Assembly: GCA_026706385.1 (NCBI GenBank)
Contig: JAPOYV010000110.1
Span: 25,404-89,403, forward strand
Length of the DNA stretch: 64,000 nt
Reading direction: 5' to 3'
DNA from: Gammaproteobacteria bacterium
GTDB taxonomy: Bacteria; Pseudomonadota; Gammaproteobacteria; Pseudomonadales; Azotimanducaceae
This document shows, piece by piece, positions 47,559 through 55,855 of the stretch (position 1 is the first letter of the stretch; each line of letters opens with the position of its first letter). The translations under genes were made by a program, and so were the position numbers. Below the pieces are notes generated by a model. The model had not been told where the DNA came from. It saw nothing but the letters and a program-made list of their open reading frames with translations, and made no database searches.

Positions 47559-49835
47559 TCAAAACCGTATTTCGACTCCCGCCCACGCCGCGCGCGGTGC
47601 GCCCGGCGACAGGAACCGGCTGTCCTCGAAGTCGTCGCCGAGAACCTCGTCGGCTTCACCGAATACGCCAAAGGTCGCGTAGTCCTCGTCGAGGACGTTC
47701 TCCGCATTGACGAACGCCGTCACCCGCTCGCCGACGCGGTAGCTCGCTCGAGCGCTGATGAGCGTGTAGCCGTCGATGGCCGCCGCCAAGTTGGCCTCAT
47801 CGCCGCGCAGGTGATGCCGCGACGCGTGCTGCAGGCCGGCGCCGATCGTCAACCGGGCTGTCGGGTTGGCCTCGATGCCGGCATTCAATAGGCGTTCCGG
47901 GATGAGGGGAATTCGCGCCCCGGCCATGACATCGATCTCGCCGCCGACGGCCTCCGGATGGTTCTCGCTGGGCACGCTGAAGGTGTCTTCGAAGGTCGCT
48001 GTCATCGCCGTGTAGTTCGCGAACCAGCGCACGCCCGCCGCCGCCTCGCCGCGCAGACTGAGTTCGAAGCCAGCCCGCTGCGTGCGCCCCACATTGTCGA
48101 AATACCCCTCGTTGGTGAAGCGACCGGCGCTGATGAACAGGATGTCGTCGTCGTTCTCGGCGTGGAACCAGCCGAAGCGCCAGTCCATGGTTCCGACGCG
48201 GCCATGCATGCCAGCCTCCACCGTGCTCACAACCACCTGGTCGAGCGGCGGGTCGGCGAGAAACGCGTTCGGTAGCCGGCAAGGGGCGTCTTCGTCCGCG
48301 CATGTCAGCTCGACCGGGGACGGCGCGCGGTTGGTCTCGCTATAGGCCGCGTAAGCGGCCACGGCTTGCGAGAACCGGTAATCAAGACTGATGCCGGGGT
48401 TTAGGCGACGGAAACCGTGGTCGCCGTCGAGGGCCGTACCGCGGCGATCAGCGAGCGTGACGTTCGCATCGTTGTAGCGGGCGGTCACGGCGATGTGCAG
48501 ATCCGTCGCCACCTCCAGCCGAGCAGCGGCATATAGCGCCAGGTTCGAGACGTCCACGTCCACGGCGGTGAACGCGTCCCCTACGAACGTGCCGCCAGGG
48601 ACCGCGAGCCGCGTCGGATCGAGCATGCCAAGCTCGGTACTGGCGTTGAAGCCGATGCGCCCGGCATCGAAGCTCAAGCCCCCGACCAGATGCGCGTCGC
48701 GGGCTCCAACGAGACCGTCCCAGCTCGCCTGAACGCCAACGCCGAAGCCGTCCTGGCGGGTATCGGACCGGTTGACCGTCGCGCCGATCAAGTCGTCGTC
48801 CGCGCGAATCGGCCGTCCATCCGCCCCAAGCGCCAGCTCTTCCTCGTCATCGTCTTCGATGCACAGGTACTCCTCGTCGTCGTCGCAATCCTCGTAGTCC
48901 GAGTCGTCACCGTTGTAGGTCGCGATGTCGCTCGAGCGCGCGTAGACGTTGCCGGAGAGATGGACGCCCCCAGCGGTCTCGCGTCGCGCCACCAGATTGA
49001 ACTGGAGCAGGTCGTTGCGGGTCTGGTCGGGGCGCGTGAAGATCGCCGTGCGTTCGGACTCGAGGAGCTCCACAGGCGCCGCGCCGTTGCCAATCAGGTC
49101 CGTGTCGGCCCAGGTGAGACTGGCGTCGATGCTACTCGTCGCGCCGTTCCAGCCCGCCTTGACGAAGCCTAGGCGGGCGCTCGTGGGCGAGTAGTCCCGC
49201 CAGCCGTCCTCGTCAAGCGCTGCCACCGTCGCGAAATAGTCGAGTGTCCCGTCGCGTCCATCGCCTCCGGCCTGGGCTGAGACTTCCCGGCGACCGAACG
49301 AACCGCCCGTTAGCGACACCCGAGTGCCCGGATGCGTCAGACCATCCTTCGTTCTTACTGCCACGGCACCGCCCAGCGTGTTCAGGCCGAAAAGGGGATT
49401 CGATCCCGGAACCAGGACGACGTCGCGGATCGCGGAGTCCGGGATGAGGGCCCAGTTCACCGTGTCGCCGAACGGCTCGTTGATACGCACGCCGTCCTGG
49501 TAGACGGCCAGGCCCTGGGGCAGTCCCAGCAGCGGCGACGCTACGAACCCGCGGTACTGCAGATCGGGCTGCAGCGGGTTGCTCTGCGCCTCGTTGACAA
49601 ACACGCTTGCGAGGTTCGCCCTGAGGTAGTTAGCGAGAGCGACGCTGTGCTGTTCCTCGATGTCCTTCGCGACCGCGGCTTGCACGTTGCCACTGGCCTG
49701 GCCCGTGTCCAAGGTCAACGGGGCGATCACGCGCACCACCTCGATCTGGCTGTCGTCCGACTCCTCTGCAGCCAGCGCCCCGCCCGCGGCAAGCACCGTG
49801 AGAGCAACGATGCGGGCTGGTGACAGAACGGTCAT
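47559..49835 (-). CDS. TonB-dependent outer-membrane receptor
   Basis: A 758-residue TonB-dependent receptor. The signal peptide is PARIVALTVLAAGGALA (about 23 residues). The plug domain follows with ANYLRANLASVFVNEAQSN, LQYRGFVASPLLGLPQGLAVYQDGVRINEPFGD and GLNTLGGAVAVRTKDG. The barrel ends in the export signal VEIRF (terminal Phe). One external loop near residues 300-345 is unusually acidic (DDSDYEDCDDDEEYLC, then EDDDEEE) with two Cys flanking the acid run, and could bind Ca2+ or a cationic ligand. No obvious siderophore or B12 genes are next to it, so the substrate is open. Confidence 0.93.
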   Translation of the reverse strand: MTVLSPARIVALTVLAAGGALAAEESDDSQIEVVRVIAPLTLDTGQASGNVQAAVAKDIEEQHSVALANYLRANLASVFVNEAQSNPLQPDLQYRGFVASPLLGLPQGLAVYQDGVRINEPFGDTVNWALIPDSAIRDVVLVPGSNPLFGLNTLGGAVAVRTKDGLTHPGTRVSLTGGSFGRREVSAQAGGDGRDGTLDYFATVAALDEDGWRDYSPTSARLGFVKAGWNGATSSIDASLTWADTDLIGNGAAPVELLESERTAIFTRPDQTRNDLLQFNLVARRETAGGVHLSGNVYARSSDIATYNGDDSDYEDCDDDEEYLCIEDDDEEELALGADGRPIRADDDLIGATVNRSDTRQDGFGVGVQASWDGLVGARDAHLVGGLSFDAGRIGFNASTELGMLDPTRLAVPGGTFVGDAFTAVDVDVSNLALYAAARLEVATDLHIAVTARYNDANVTLADRRGTALDGDHGFRRLNPGISLDYRFSQAVAAYAAYSETNRAPSPVELTCADEDAPCRLPNAFLADPPLDQVVVSTVEAGMHGRVGTMDWRFGWFHAENDDDILFISAGRFTNEGYFDNVGRTQRAGFELSLRGEAAAGVRWFANYTAMTATFEDTFSVPSENHPEAVGGEIDVMAGARIPLIPERLLNAGIEANPTARLTIGAGLQHASRHHLRGDEANLAAAIDGYTLISARASYRVGERVTAFVNAENVLDEDYATFGVFGEADEVLGDDFEDSRFLSPGAPRAAWAGVEIRF

Positions 49836-49865
49836 CGTTCCCTCCGGAGCCCCAACGGCTCGACG

Positions 49866-51050
49866 CTAGCCGACGCCTAGAATCCCGCGATCGACCAGGC
49901 GGTCGACGTCGGCCGCCGCCAACCCAAGGTCGGCGGCCACAACCTCCCGGGAGTGCTCGCCGAGCAGCGGCGCCGCCTTGATCGGCACGGTACTCCCGGA
50001 CATCCGTGCGGGCCAGCCGAGCAGCTTGATCGGTCCCGCCACCGCGTGCTCGACCTCGTGCACAAAGCCGCGCTCCACGAGGTGCGGGTTGCGATACAGG
50101 TCGCTCGTGTCGAGAACGGCGCTTACCGGGACGCCGGCCTCGGCGAGCAACCGCATGGCCTCGTACTTGTCGCGCGCGGTGGTCCAGCGCTCGATCTCTT
50201 CGATCAGTTCGTTACGACGTTCGTAGCGTGTTCTGGGATCCGTGTAGCGCGGATCGGTCAGCAGGTCCTCGCGGTCGATCGCACGGCACAGCGCCTGCCA
50301 CATGCGCGCGGTTACGGCCATGATGTAGACGAAATCGTTGGGCCCGTCGCCCTTGCACCGATACAGGGACATGTTCGGCGAGCCGCCGTTGCCCGAACGT
50401 CGCGCCGCGCGTTCGCCGTAGTTGCCGCCCGAGGTCGCCGTGCGCAGGTAGTAGGTCATCGCCTCCTGCATCGACAGTTCGATGAGTTGGCCCTCGCCGG
50501 TGTTCAGCTTCTGCACGTAGGCCGAGACGATGGCCAAAGCCATTTGCACGCCGGTACCGGCGTCGCCGGTTGTCGGGCCGGGGCGCATGGGCGGACCGTC
50601 CGGTTCGCCGGTTATGGAGAACGCACCGGCGGCGGACTGGGCGACCATGTCGTAGCACTTGTAGTCGGACCACGGCCCGGAGGTCCCGAACCCCTTCACT
50701 CGACCGTAGATGATGTCCGGCTTGACCGCCCTCATGGTGTCGTAGTCGAGGCGGAGCTTCTCCATCACGCCGGGTCCGTAGTTCTCCACGAAGACGTCGT
50801 AGTTCGGCAGCATGTCGAGCAGCAACTGCCGTCCTTCCGCGTCGGCGAGATCGACGGCGACGCTGCGTTTGTTCGAGTTCCAAACCACGAAATACTCGGC
50901 GCTGCCACTCGGCCCGCGGCCAGGATCGCCACGCTCGGGACGCTCGATCTTCACCACATCGGCGCCCAGCCAGGCCAGCGCCTGCGTGCACGACGTCCCC
51001 GCCTCGTACTGTGTCATGTCCAGAATGCGCATTCCGTCGAGGGCGGGCAT
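49866..51050 (-). CDS. CoA transferase, class III (CaiB/Frc family)
   Basis: A 394-residue family III CoA transferase that moves CoA between carboxylic acids. Motifs: RILDMTQYEAGTSCTQALAWLGADVVKIERPERGDPGR at the N-terminus, NSNKRSVAVDL, VENYGPGVMEKL and the catalytic Asp region PTTGDAGTGVQMAL. ATG at 51050 is chosen because GAGGAGG ends just before it; upstream sequence is the reverse of the peroxidase 3' end. It lies ten bases after the glutathione peroxidase stop, so the two genes are probably cotranscribed. Substrate unknown; formyl-, carnitine- or aromatic-acid CoA exchange are typical. Confidence 0.9.
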   Translation of the reverse strand: MPALDGMRILDMTQYEAGTSCTQALAWLGADVVKIERPERGDPGRGPSGSAEYFVVWNSNKRSVAVDLADAEGRQLLLDMLPNYDVFVENYGPGVMEKLRLDYDTMRAVKPDIIYGRVKGFGTSGPWSDYKCYDMVAQSAAGAFSITGEPDGPPMRPGPTTGDAGTGVQMALAIVSAYVQKLNTGEGQLIELSMQEAMTYYLRTATSGGNYGERAARRSGNGGSPNMSLYRCKGDGPNDFVYIMAVTARMWQALCRAIDREDLLTDPRYTDPRTRYERRNELIEEIERWTTARDKYEAMRLLAEAGVPVSAVLDTSDLYRNPHLVERGFVHEVEHAVAGPIKLLGWPARMSGSTVPIKAAPLLGEHSREVVAADLGLAAADVDRLVDRGILGVG

Positions 51051-51060
51051 GGGTCCTCCT

Positions 51061-51534
51061 CTACTTGAATCGGCGGGAAAGGTCGTCCGCGATGGCGGCA
51101 GGCGTGACACCCGGCTCGTAGCGCGCGATGACCTCACCGTCCCCATCGACCAGGAACTTGGTGAAGTTCCAGGCGACGTCCTCCTGGCCGTCCGGTCGCG
51201 GCTGCGCGGACTTGAGGTACCGGTACAGGTCGCATGCGCCCGGGCCGTTCACCTCGACCTTCGCGAACATTTGGAAGTTCGCGTCGTAGCGGGACTGGGC
51301 GAAATCGAGGATTTCCTCGTCGGTACCAGGCTCCTGGCGTCCGAACTGGTTGCAGGGAAAGCCCAGCACGGCAACCGCACCGCTTTCCTCGAGGGTACGC
51401 AGACCTGCGTACTGAGGCGTCATGCCTCATTGGCTGGCGAGATTGACGACCAGGCACGCCTGGCCTTTGTACTTCTCGAAGCTCAACGCCTCGCCGGTGA
51501 TGGCGTCCATGGTCAGATCGTGGAATGCTGCCAA
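51061..51534 (-). CDS. Glutathione peroxidase with in-frame UGA, predicted selenoprotein
   Basis: One 157-residue glutathione peroxidase read through a UGA at 51429-51427. N-terminal part: FHDLTMDAITGEALSFEKYKG then VVNLASQ; the UGA is residue 36, exactly where the catalytic Cys or Sec of the family lies; then GMTPQYAGLRTLEE, GFPCNQFGRQEPGTDEEIL and VAWNFTKFLVDGDGEV. The catalytic tetrad is complete: Sec36, Gln67, Trp122, Asn123. Frame is the same on both sides, with no other stop. Start TTG 51534 has GGGGGAG six bases upstream and gives the usual length. A perfect hairpin follows the UGA, as required for bacterial selenocysteine insertion. It would reduce H2O2 or lipid peroxides. The CoA transferase begins ten bases later. 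Standard gene callers would give two fragments. Confidence 0.85.
51395..51429 (-). promoter_or_regulatory. Bacterial SECIS element after the UGA of the glutathione peroxidase
   Basis: Two adjacent perfect hairpins lie in the coding strand. The first is TGAGGCATGACGCCTCA (51429-51413), with the UGA in its 5' arm. The second is GTACGCAGGTCTGCGTAC (51412-51395), a 7-bp stem with loop GGUC. The GCAGGUCUGC apex equals that of the E. coli fdhF SECIS, and the loop starts 21 bases after the UGA, within the usual 16-37. This is the site at which SelB would bind to insert selenocysteine. Confidence 0.8.
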
Positions 51535-51667
51535 CTTGCTCTCCCCCTTGCGACGACTTTCGCCATCATCCGCCATGCTCCCGGACGTTCGCAACCCTGC
51601 CGCCGACGCGAGCGGGCCCGCCAACGCAACTGATACGCTAATCGTTGCATGAGAATCGCGCGTCTCG

Positions 51668-52687
51668 ATGATCGAATTCGGTCTCAACCGCCTCGACACC
51701 CGGACTCCGGCGCAGTTCGCCGAAGACGCGGCGCGACTCGAACGGCTGGGTTGGCACTACGGCTTCATCCCCTCTTCGCCGCTACTGGTGCAGGATCCCT
51801 ACGTCATGCTCGCCCACGCCTTGGCGAGTACGCGCACGATCCGCCTCGGCACCCTCATCGAGAACCCCGTGATGCGCCATCCCGCGGTTATCGCCGGGTC
51901 CATTGCCACGGTCGACCGGCTTGATCCGGGCCGAACGCTCTTGGGTATGGGCGTAGGCGACACGGCGGTGCGCCTGATGGGCCGGCCCCCCGCGACCGTG
52001 GCGACGCTCGAAGCCGCCATCCGCACGATCAAGGGACTCAACGCGGGCGAGCGTGTTCCCGTTGCCGCGCCTCGGCCAGCGGTACTCCGCCACGCGGCCC
52101 TCGTCCCGGTCTGGGTCGCCACGCAGGGCCCGAAGACGCTGCGCATGGCCGGCCGTGTTGCCGACGGCGTCTTCATCCGCGTCGGCGTTCACGAGACCAA
52201 TCTGCGACTCGCTGTCGAGGCCGTCCATGCTGGCGCCATCGAGGCCGGGCGCGATCCGGGCGATGTCCGCATCGGCTGCGTATTCCACACGATCGTCGAG
52301 GAGGACGGCGACCGCGCCGGGCGAATCGGCCGCGCTGCCGCCGCCGGCTACTACGAGTATTCGCCCGACCTTTTCCAAAACATCGGCCTCGACTGGCCGG
52401 GCGAGGATGTCAACTCGCTGAAGCGAAGGGTCTGGCCGGACTTTCATCACGCCCGCGACCTTGAGTCCGCTGGCGACGTGGTCTCGTTTCTCTCAGACGA
52501 TGCCGTTGACGCCTTCGCCTTGCACGGCTCGTTCGAGGCGATCACGGACCAACTGCGGACCGTCCTCGGCTTCGGGCTTCCGATCGAAGTCGTCGTGCCC
52601 CACCCGATGCCGACGCCCCTGCCACTGTCCACCGGCGGCTACGACTATGCGCGGCACTTCGCGGCGGCCGTGTTCCCGGCGTTCTAA
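51668..52687 (+). CDS. LLM-class flavin/F420-dependent oxidoreductase C
   Basis: A 339-residue luciferase-like protein. Family blocks: AEDAARLERLGWHYGFIPSS, IRLGTLIENPVMRHPAVIAGS, ATVDRLDPGRTLLGMGVGD, and PVWVATQGPKTLRMAGRVADGV. It is divergent from the peroxidase gene with about 130 bases between, and is followed after 47 bases by a PhyH oxygenase and an overlapping alpha/beta hydrolase, so the three may form a plus-strand operon for an oxidative degradation step. Cofactor and substrate are unknown. Confidence 0.87.
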   Translation: MIEFGLNRLDTRTPAQFAEDAARLERLGWHYGFIPSSPLLVQDPYVMLAHALASTRTIRLGTLIENPVMRHPAVIAGSIATVDRLDPGRTLLGMGVGDTAVRLMGRPPATVATLEAAIRTIKGLNAGERVPVAAPRPAVLRHAALVPVWVATQGPKTLRMAGRVADGVFIRVGVHETNLRLAVEAVHAGAIEAGRDPGDVRIGCVFHTIVEEDGDRAGRIGRAAAAGYYEYSPDLFQNIGLDWPGEDVNSLKRRVWPDFHHARDLESAGDVVSFLSDDAVDAFALHGSFEAITDQLRTVLGFGLPIEVVVPHPMPTPLPLSTGGYDYARHFAAAVFPAF

Positions 52688-52734
52688 CGCCCTGCTACGA
52701 TTCCGGTTCTCCGACAGCGGACGAGCGCGTTGCC

Positions 52735-53778
52735 ATGCACGCCAATGAACTCAGCCTCGACGAGGAGGTTGCGTTGTACCGGGACGGCTTCGTCATCGTC
52801 CGCGACGCCGTGCCCAGGGATCTCACGTTCAACGCGCGACGGGCGATCAACATGCACGCAGCCAAGGAGGGCGTCCGCCGGCCGTACCACGACTTGAGCG
52901 GCACATCGACCCTGCCCGATCTCGTCAACTCGAGCCCCCTAGGCGAGATCATGCGCAACGCCATGGGACCCTACGACCCGCCGCAGAGCGCATTCGCCGC
53001 GATCCTCTACCCACAACCCAAGGTGAAGGCGCCCAACTTTGGCTGGCATCCGCACGTCGACGGCATGTGGTACTCGCCGGACATTCCGAAGACTCCGGAC
53101 GACGTGGACTCCTGGGTCGCGCCCCGGACGCGGCACTTCGGCACGGGCGGCGCCACCGAGATGGGCGCCAACAAGACGCCGTTCTTCCAGGACCAGGCCT
53201 GCACCCTGGCACTCGGCAGCTTCACCGCTTTCGTTGGCGTTGCCCTCAACGACCAGACCGCGTTCGGACGCGGCAACCTGTGCCTGCTCAAGGGAGCCCA
53301 CGAGGAGGTCGAGCGGTTCTTCCGCATGCAGCGCAACACGGGAGGCGTCGTCGGCCCGGAAGGCCTCGGCTGGCCACGGTTGTCGCCGGTCGGGGACAAC
53401 GGCGTGGCGCTGACGCCCATGCCGCGTGCCATCCGCGACCAGTTCACCGACGACGCGGGCATCCCGGTCCCGACGCCCATCCTTCTCGACGAAGGCGACG
53501 CAGTGATCGCCCTGCACGCATGTCCCCACGGCGCGAGCATCAACGAGGGCGCCGACCCGCGCATGAACGTCTATTTCCGGCTGCGCCGACACCGGCCGGG
53601 TGGTGCGACCGTGCTCGGCGACAGCGACCACCCCGACCGCGGTTGGGACGGAGAGTTCCTCGAATACGGCGCCGGCTACGATCCCTGGAACGCGGCGATC
53701 GACGCGATGTGCGATCACTGGTCGGAGTGGGACTTCGTCACAGAAGAGTTCCTAGCGGGACTACGTCCGAGTCCGTGA
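52735..53778 (+). CDS. Phytanoyl-CoA dioxygenase (PhyH) family oxygenase C
   Basis: A 347-residue Fe(II)/2-oxoglutarate oxygenase. Opening LSLDEEVALYRDGFVIVRDAV; iron ligands in GWHPHVDGMW (His-x-Asp) and the distal His in ALHACPHGASIN; the 2-oxoglutarate Arg in RMNVYFRLRRH. Compared with oxygenases A and B it has a longer insert (about residues 115-190) before the distal His, which may cap the active site. Its stop overlaps the start of the alpha/beta hydrolase (GTGA), so the two are translated together. Confidence 0.85.
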   Translation: MHANELSLDEEVALYRDGFVIVRDAVPRDLTFNARRAINMHAAKEGVRRPYHDLSGTSTLPDLVNSSPLGEIMRNAMGPYDPPQSAFAAILYPQPKVKAPNFGWHPHVDGMWYSPDIPKTPDDVDSWVAPRTRHFGTGGATEMGANKTPFFQDQACTLALGSFTAFVGVALNDQTAFGRGNLCLLKGAHEEVERFFRMQRNTGGVVGPEGLGWPRLSPVGDNGVALTPMPRAIRDQFTDDAGIPVPTPILLDEGDAVIALHACPHGASINEGADPRMNVYFRLRRHRPGGATVLGDSDHPDRGWDGEFLEYGAGYDPWNAAIDAMCDHWSEWDFVTEEFLAGLRPSP

Positions 53779-54704
53779 TCTGGAACGTCCCCGAGCCCCT
53801 GGCCGTCGCCGAGGCGCACATGGACGACGGCACGGCGATCCTGGTGCGACGCCACGGCAAGGCCACGGGACCGCGCCTAGTGCTGAGCCACGCGAACGGC
53901 TTCGCGGCGGACGCCTACTATCCGTTCTGGGCGTTGCTTGCCGAGAAGTTCGACATCGTGGTCTACGACCTGCGAAACCACGGCTGGAACACCGTCGGTC
54001 CCATCGACGCGCACGCCATACCGACCTTCGTCCGGGACAACGCGTCCATCGCCCGGGCGATCGATACGCATTTCGGGGCGAAGCCCCGGATCGGCGTCTT
54101 CCACTCGGTGTCGGGGCAAGTCGCCGCGATCGAAGCGTCCGCGACGACCGACGCCTATGCCGCGCTCGTGCTGTTCGACCCCTTCATCTGCCCGCCGGGT
54201 TGCGACCCGGGCGACCGCGAACTGCTGCGCTCGACCTTGGGTCAACTCGCCGAAGGGGCGCGCCGGCGCCGTACGGTGTTCGAGAGCGAGGCAGCCTACG
54301 CGGAGCGCCTTGCCCGTACGCCGGCCTTCGAGCAACTACGCGACGGCGTCGCTGATCTGCTGGCACAAACGACGCTGCGATCCACCGCCGACGGCACCGG
54401 ACAGGAGCTGCGCTGCCCCCGGGAATACGAGGCGCGCATCTACGAGCAGGGGTTCGAGCGGGCAGGTTCGGTCGACCTCCAGACGCTTACGTGCCCCGTG
54501 AAAGTCATCGGCAGCGACCCCGCGACACCGCACACGTTCCTGCCGACCGTCGACATGCGGGAGATTCTCGCCCTCGACTACGACTTCGTGCCTGAAACCT
54601 CGCACTTCCTACAACTCGAGAAGCCCGAGGAGTGCGCGGCAGCCGCCCTGGAGTTCATTGCGGACGTGGTACCGGACACGGCTGCCAACGTGCACTCGCA
54701 CTAG
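53775..54704 (+). CDS. Alpha/beta hydrolase
   Basis: A 309-residue alpha/beta hydrolase. Strand and oxyanion region LVLSHANGFAADAYYPFWALL; YDLRNHGWN; the nucleophile elbow in FHSVSGQVAAIE is G-x-S-x-G-like but reads H-S-V-S-G; the acid is probably Asp in VKVIGSDPATPH; the closing His in PETSHFLQLEKPEE. The start is GTG 53775, overlapping the PhyH stop; ATG 53819 is another choice. The nucleophile motif is atypical, so esterase, lactonase and epoxide-type activity all remain possible. Confidence 0.82.
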   Translation: MIWNVPEPLAVAEAHMDDGTAILVRRHGKATGPRLVLSHANGFAADAYYPFWALLAEKFDIVVYDLRNHGWNTVGPIDAHAIPTFVRDNASIARAIDTHFGAKPRIGVFHSVSGQVAAIEASATTDAYAALVLFDPFICPPGCDPGDRELLRSTLGQLAEGARRRRTVFESEAAYAERLARTPAFEQLRDGVADLLAQTTLRSTADGTGQELRCPREYEARIYEQGFERAGSVDLQTLTCPVKVIGSDPATPHTFLPTVDMREILALDYDFVPETSHFLQLEKPEECAAAALEFIADVVPDTAANVHSH

Positions 54705-54959
54705 GTGTTAGTGACAACGTTCGAGTCCGAGGGACGGACACTGTTTCGCCTGGACCGCCGTGAGATTGCGCTCAGCCCGCCCTCCCCCATCGTGGACAGG
54801 CGCGTCGCTTCACCGACTACTCAAGAGAGGGCCCTCTACCTGCTACATGTAGACAGGGTGACGTCGCAAGGCCGACAGACCTGATCCGCTATCGATACCG
54901 TCGAGCGCCAGCTTGTCTTGCCGTTCACGCATTGCTACTCTGAAAAGTGACGCAAGCTT
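54705..54959. other. Intergenic region before the accessory segment
   Basis: No gene is seen. Two adjacent short palindromes occur: AGAGGGCCCTCT at 54826-54837 and CTACATGTAG at 54843-54852. Their role is unknown; they could bind a dimeric regulator or mark an old junction. Confidence 0.4.
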
Positions 54960-54987
54960 TGGTGGAGGCGTCGGGAATCGAACCCGA
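54960..54987 (-). other. tRNA/tmRNA 3'-end fragment, candidate attachment site
   Basis: On the minus strand: T-stem TCGGG/CCCGA with loop TTCGATT, then CGCCTCC, A and CCA. This is a T-arm, 3' acceptor strand and CCA end as in tmRNA or a tRNA. No D-arm or anticodon arm precedes it, although GGGGGCG at 55029-55023 could pair with the acceptor strand. Such isolated 3' ends are the usual mark of an integrated element's attachment site. The accessory genes lie to the right, consistent with this being the distal copy. No intact parent gene is in the window. Confidence 0.5.
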
Positions 54988-55032
54988 TAGCAGTAGTTTT
55001 AGAGACCGCGCTAGCGACCTGCCGCCCCCGCT

Positions 55033-55065
55033 GACCCGCCTGCCGACAGCGTCGAGAGGCGGGTC
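55033..55065 (-). terminator. GC-rich hairpin after the gene at 55073
   Basis: GACCCGCCT (55033-55041) pairs perfectly with AGGCGGGTC (55057-55065), a 9-bp stem with a 15-base loop. It lies just downstream of the stop at 55073 on the minus strand. No U-run follows, so termination is only suggested. Confidence 0.4.
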
Positions 55066-55072
55066 GCTTGCG

Positions 55073-55855
55073 TCATACGTCCTCCTCACTTCCTTCAGAC
55101 TCCACCGCTTTGAGTACCGGTTGGTAGGCCTGCAGGACGTTTACGAGGTTCCCTAGCTCTCTGGACCCCACAATAACCCCATTGTTGGGCAACTGAATTG
55201 TGATGGCGGGGAACCCGCCCTGCGAGGCCTGAACCACCAAGGACACTTCGCCTTTCGAGGGCTCTGCGGGGCCATTCGTTCGCTCCGGCGGAGGCGGAGA
55301 AGTACCACCCACGCCGGATCCACCCGCGTCCGAAGCCTGTCCCGCCTCCTCGCGCAGATATTGAACGGCCTCCACGTAGTATCTCGCCGCGGCTCGGACA
55401 TAGCGCGGTTCGTAGTCCTCTTGCATGAGAAACGCAACCACGCCCTCTTGGGGGACGACCTCGGCCCCATCGAACCGTTCTCGGATCATCGCGTACAACG
55501 GGGGACGGAACACCAACGACTTCAAGGCGGCCACCTTCTCGTCGCTCGATGCGGGATAAAGTACCCGTTTCGCTTCTGCCGTGACACGGATCGATCCGCG
55601 TCCGGCACCCTCCAGCAACCCAAAGGCGATCATTGCCGTGAGCGTTTTCGTCGCAGTTCCGTGAAGGCCCTTCTCGCTTACCGTATATCCCAGCAGCTGC
55701 GCTGCCACCCTCCGCTCGAGCCTCGCTGTGCCGTATTTCGCCTCGATCTCGCTCGCGTTCTCGATGCATCTTTTCAAACCTACTGCCGGATACACAACCG
55801 ACTTGTAGGCCTTGGCCCCGCCACTCTCGTGTGGCTGCTCCCGCATCGCATCCAT
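55073..55855 (-). CDS. Protein of unknown function with winged-helix-like N-terminus
   Basis: A 260-residue protein I do not recognise. Residues 15-110 are helical and charged (VVYPAVGLKRCIENASEIEAKYG, then TLTAMIAFGLLEGAGRGSIRVTAEAKRVLYP), which resembles the winged-helix region of proteins that assess DNA or act in mobile elements. A Gly/Pro/Ser linker at about 180-210 (ASDAGGSGVGGTSPPPP) leads to a short C-terminal segment of beta-strand character (SLVVQASQGGFPAITIQLPNN). It is the first gene of the accessory segment. Its amino-acid make-up is normal for coding sequence. Upstream lies an AT-rich, gene-poor stretch. Confidence 0.6.
   Translation of the reverse strand: MDAMREQPHESGGAKAYKSVVYPAVGLKRCIENASEIEAKYGTARLERRVAAQLLGYTVSEKGLHGTATKTLTAMIAFGLLEGAGRGSIRVTAEAKRVLYPASSDEKVAALKSLVFRPPLYAMIRERFDGAEVVPQEGVVAFLMQEDYEPRYVRAAARYYVEAVQYLREEAGQASDAGGSGVGGTSPPPPERTNGPAEPSKGEVSLVVQASQGGFPAITIQLPNNGVIVGSRELGNLVNVLQAYQPVLKAVESEGSEEDV

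Larger units (their letters stand above)
54948..55075. repeat. 10-bp inverted repeat around a tRNA/tmRNA-like 3' end
   Basis: TGACGCAAGC at 54948-54957 is repeated inverted as GCTTGCGTCA at 55066-55075. The pair encloses the tRNA/tmRNA-like fragment and a GC hairpin and ends at the stop codon of the gene at 55073. It could be the footprint of an integrated element or an accidental repeat. Confidence 0.45.

Noticed and set aside
51427..51699. Short separate gene upstream of the peroxidase
   Set aside because: Its last 35 codons are the N-terminus of the glutathione peroxidase and its stop is the UGA read as selenocysteine. The earlier codons lack a start and fall in the divergent promoter region.
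54947..55156. Small plus-strand frame across the tRNA-like fragment
   Set aside because: Its sequence (ASGIEPDSSSFRDRA) is what is commonly seen when the antisense of a tRNA 3' end is translated; it is not a gene.
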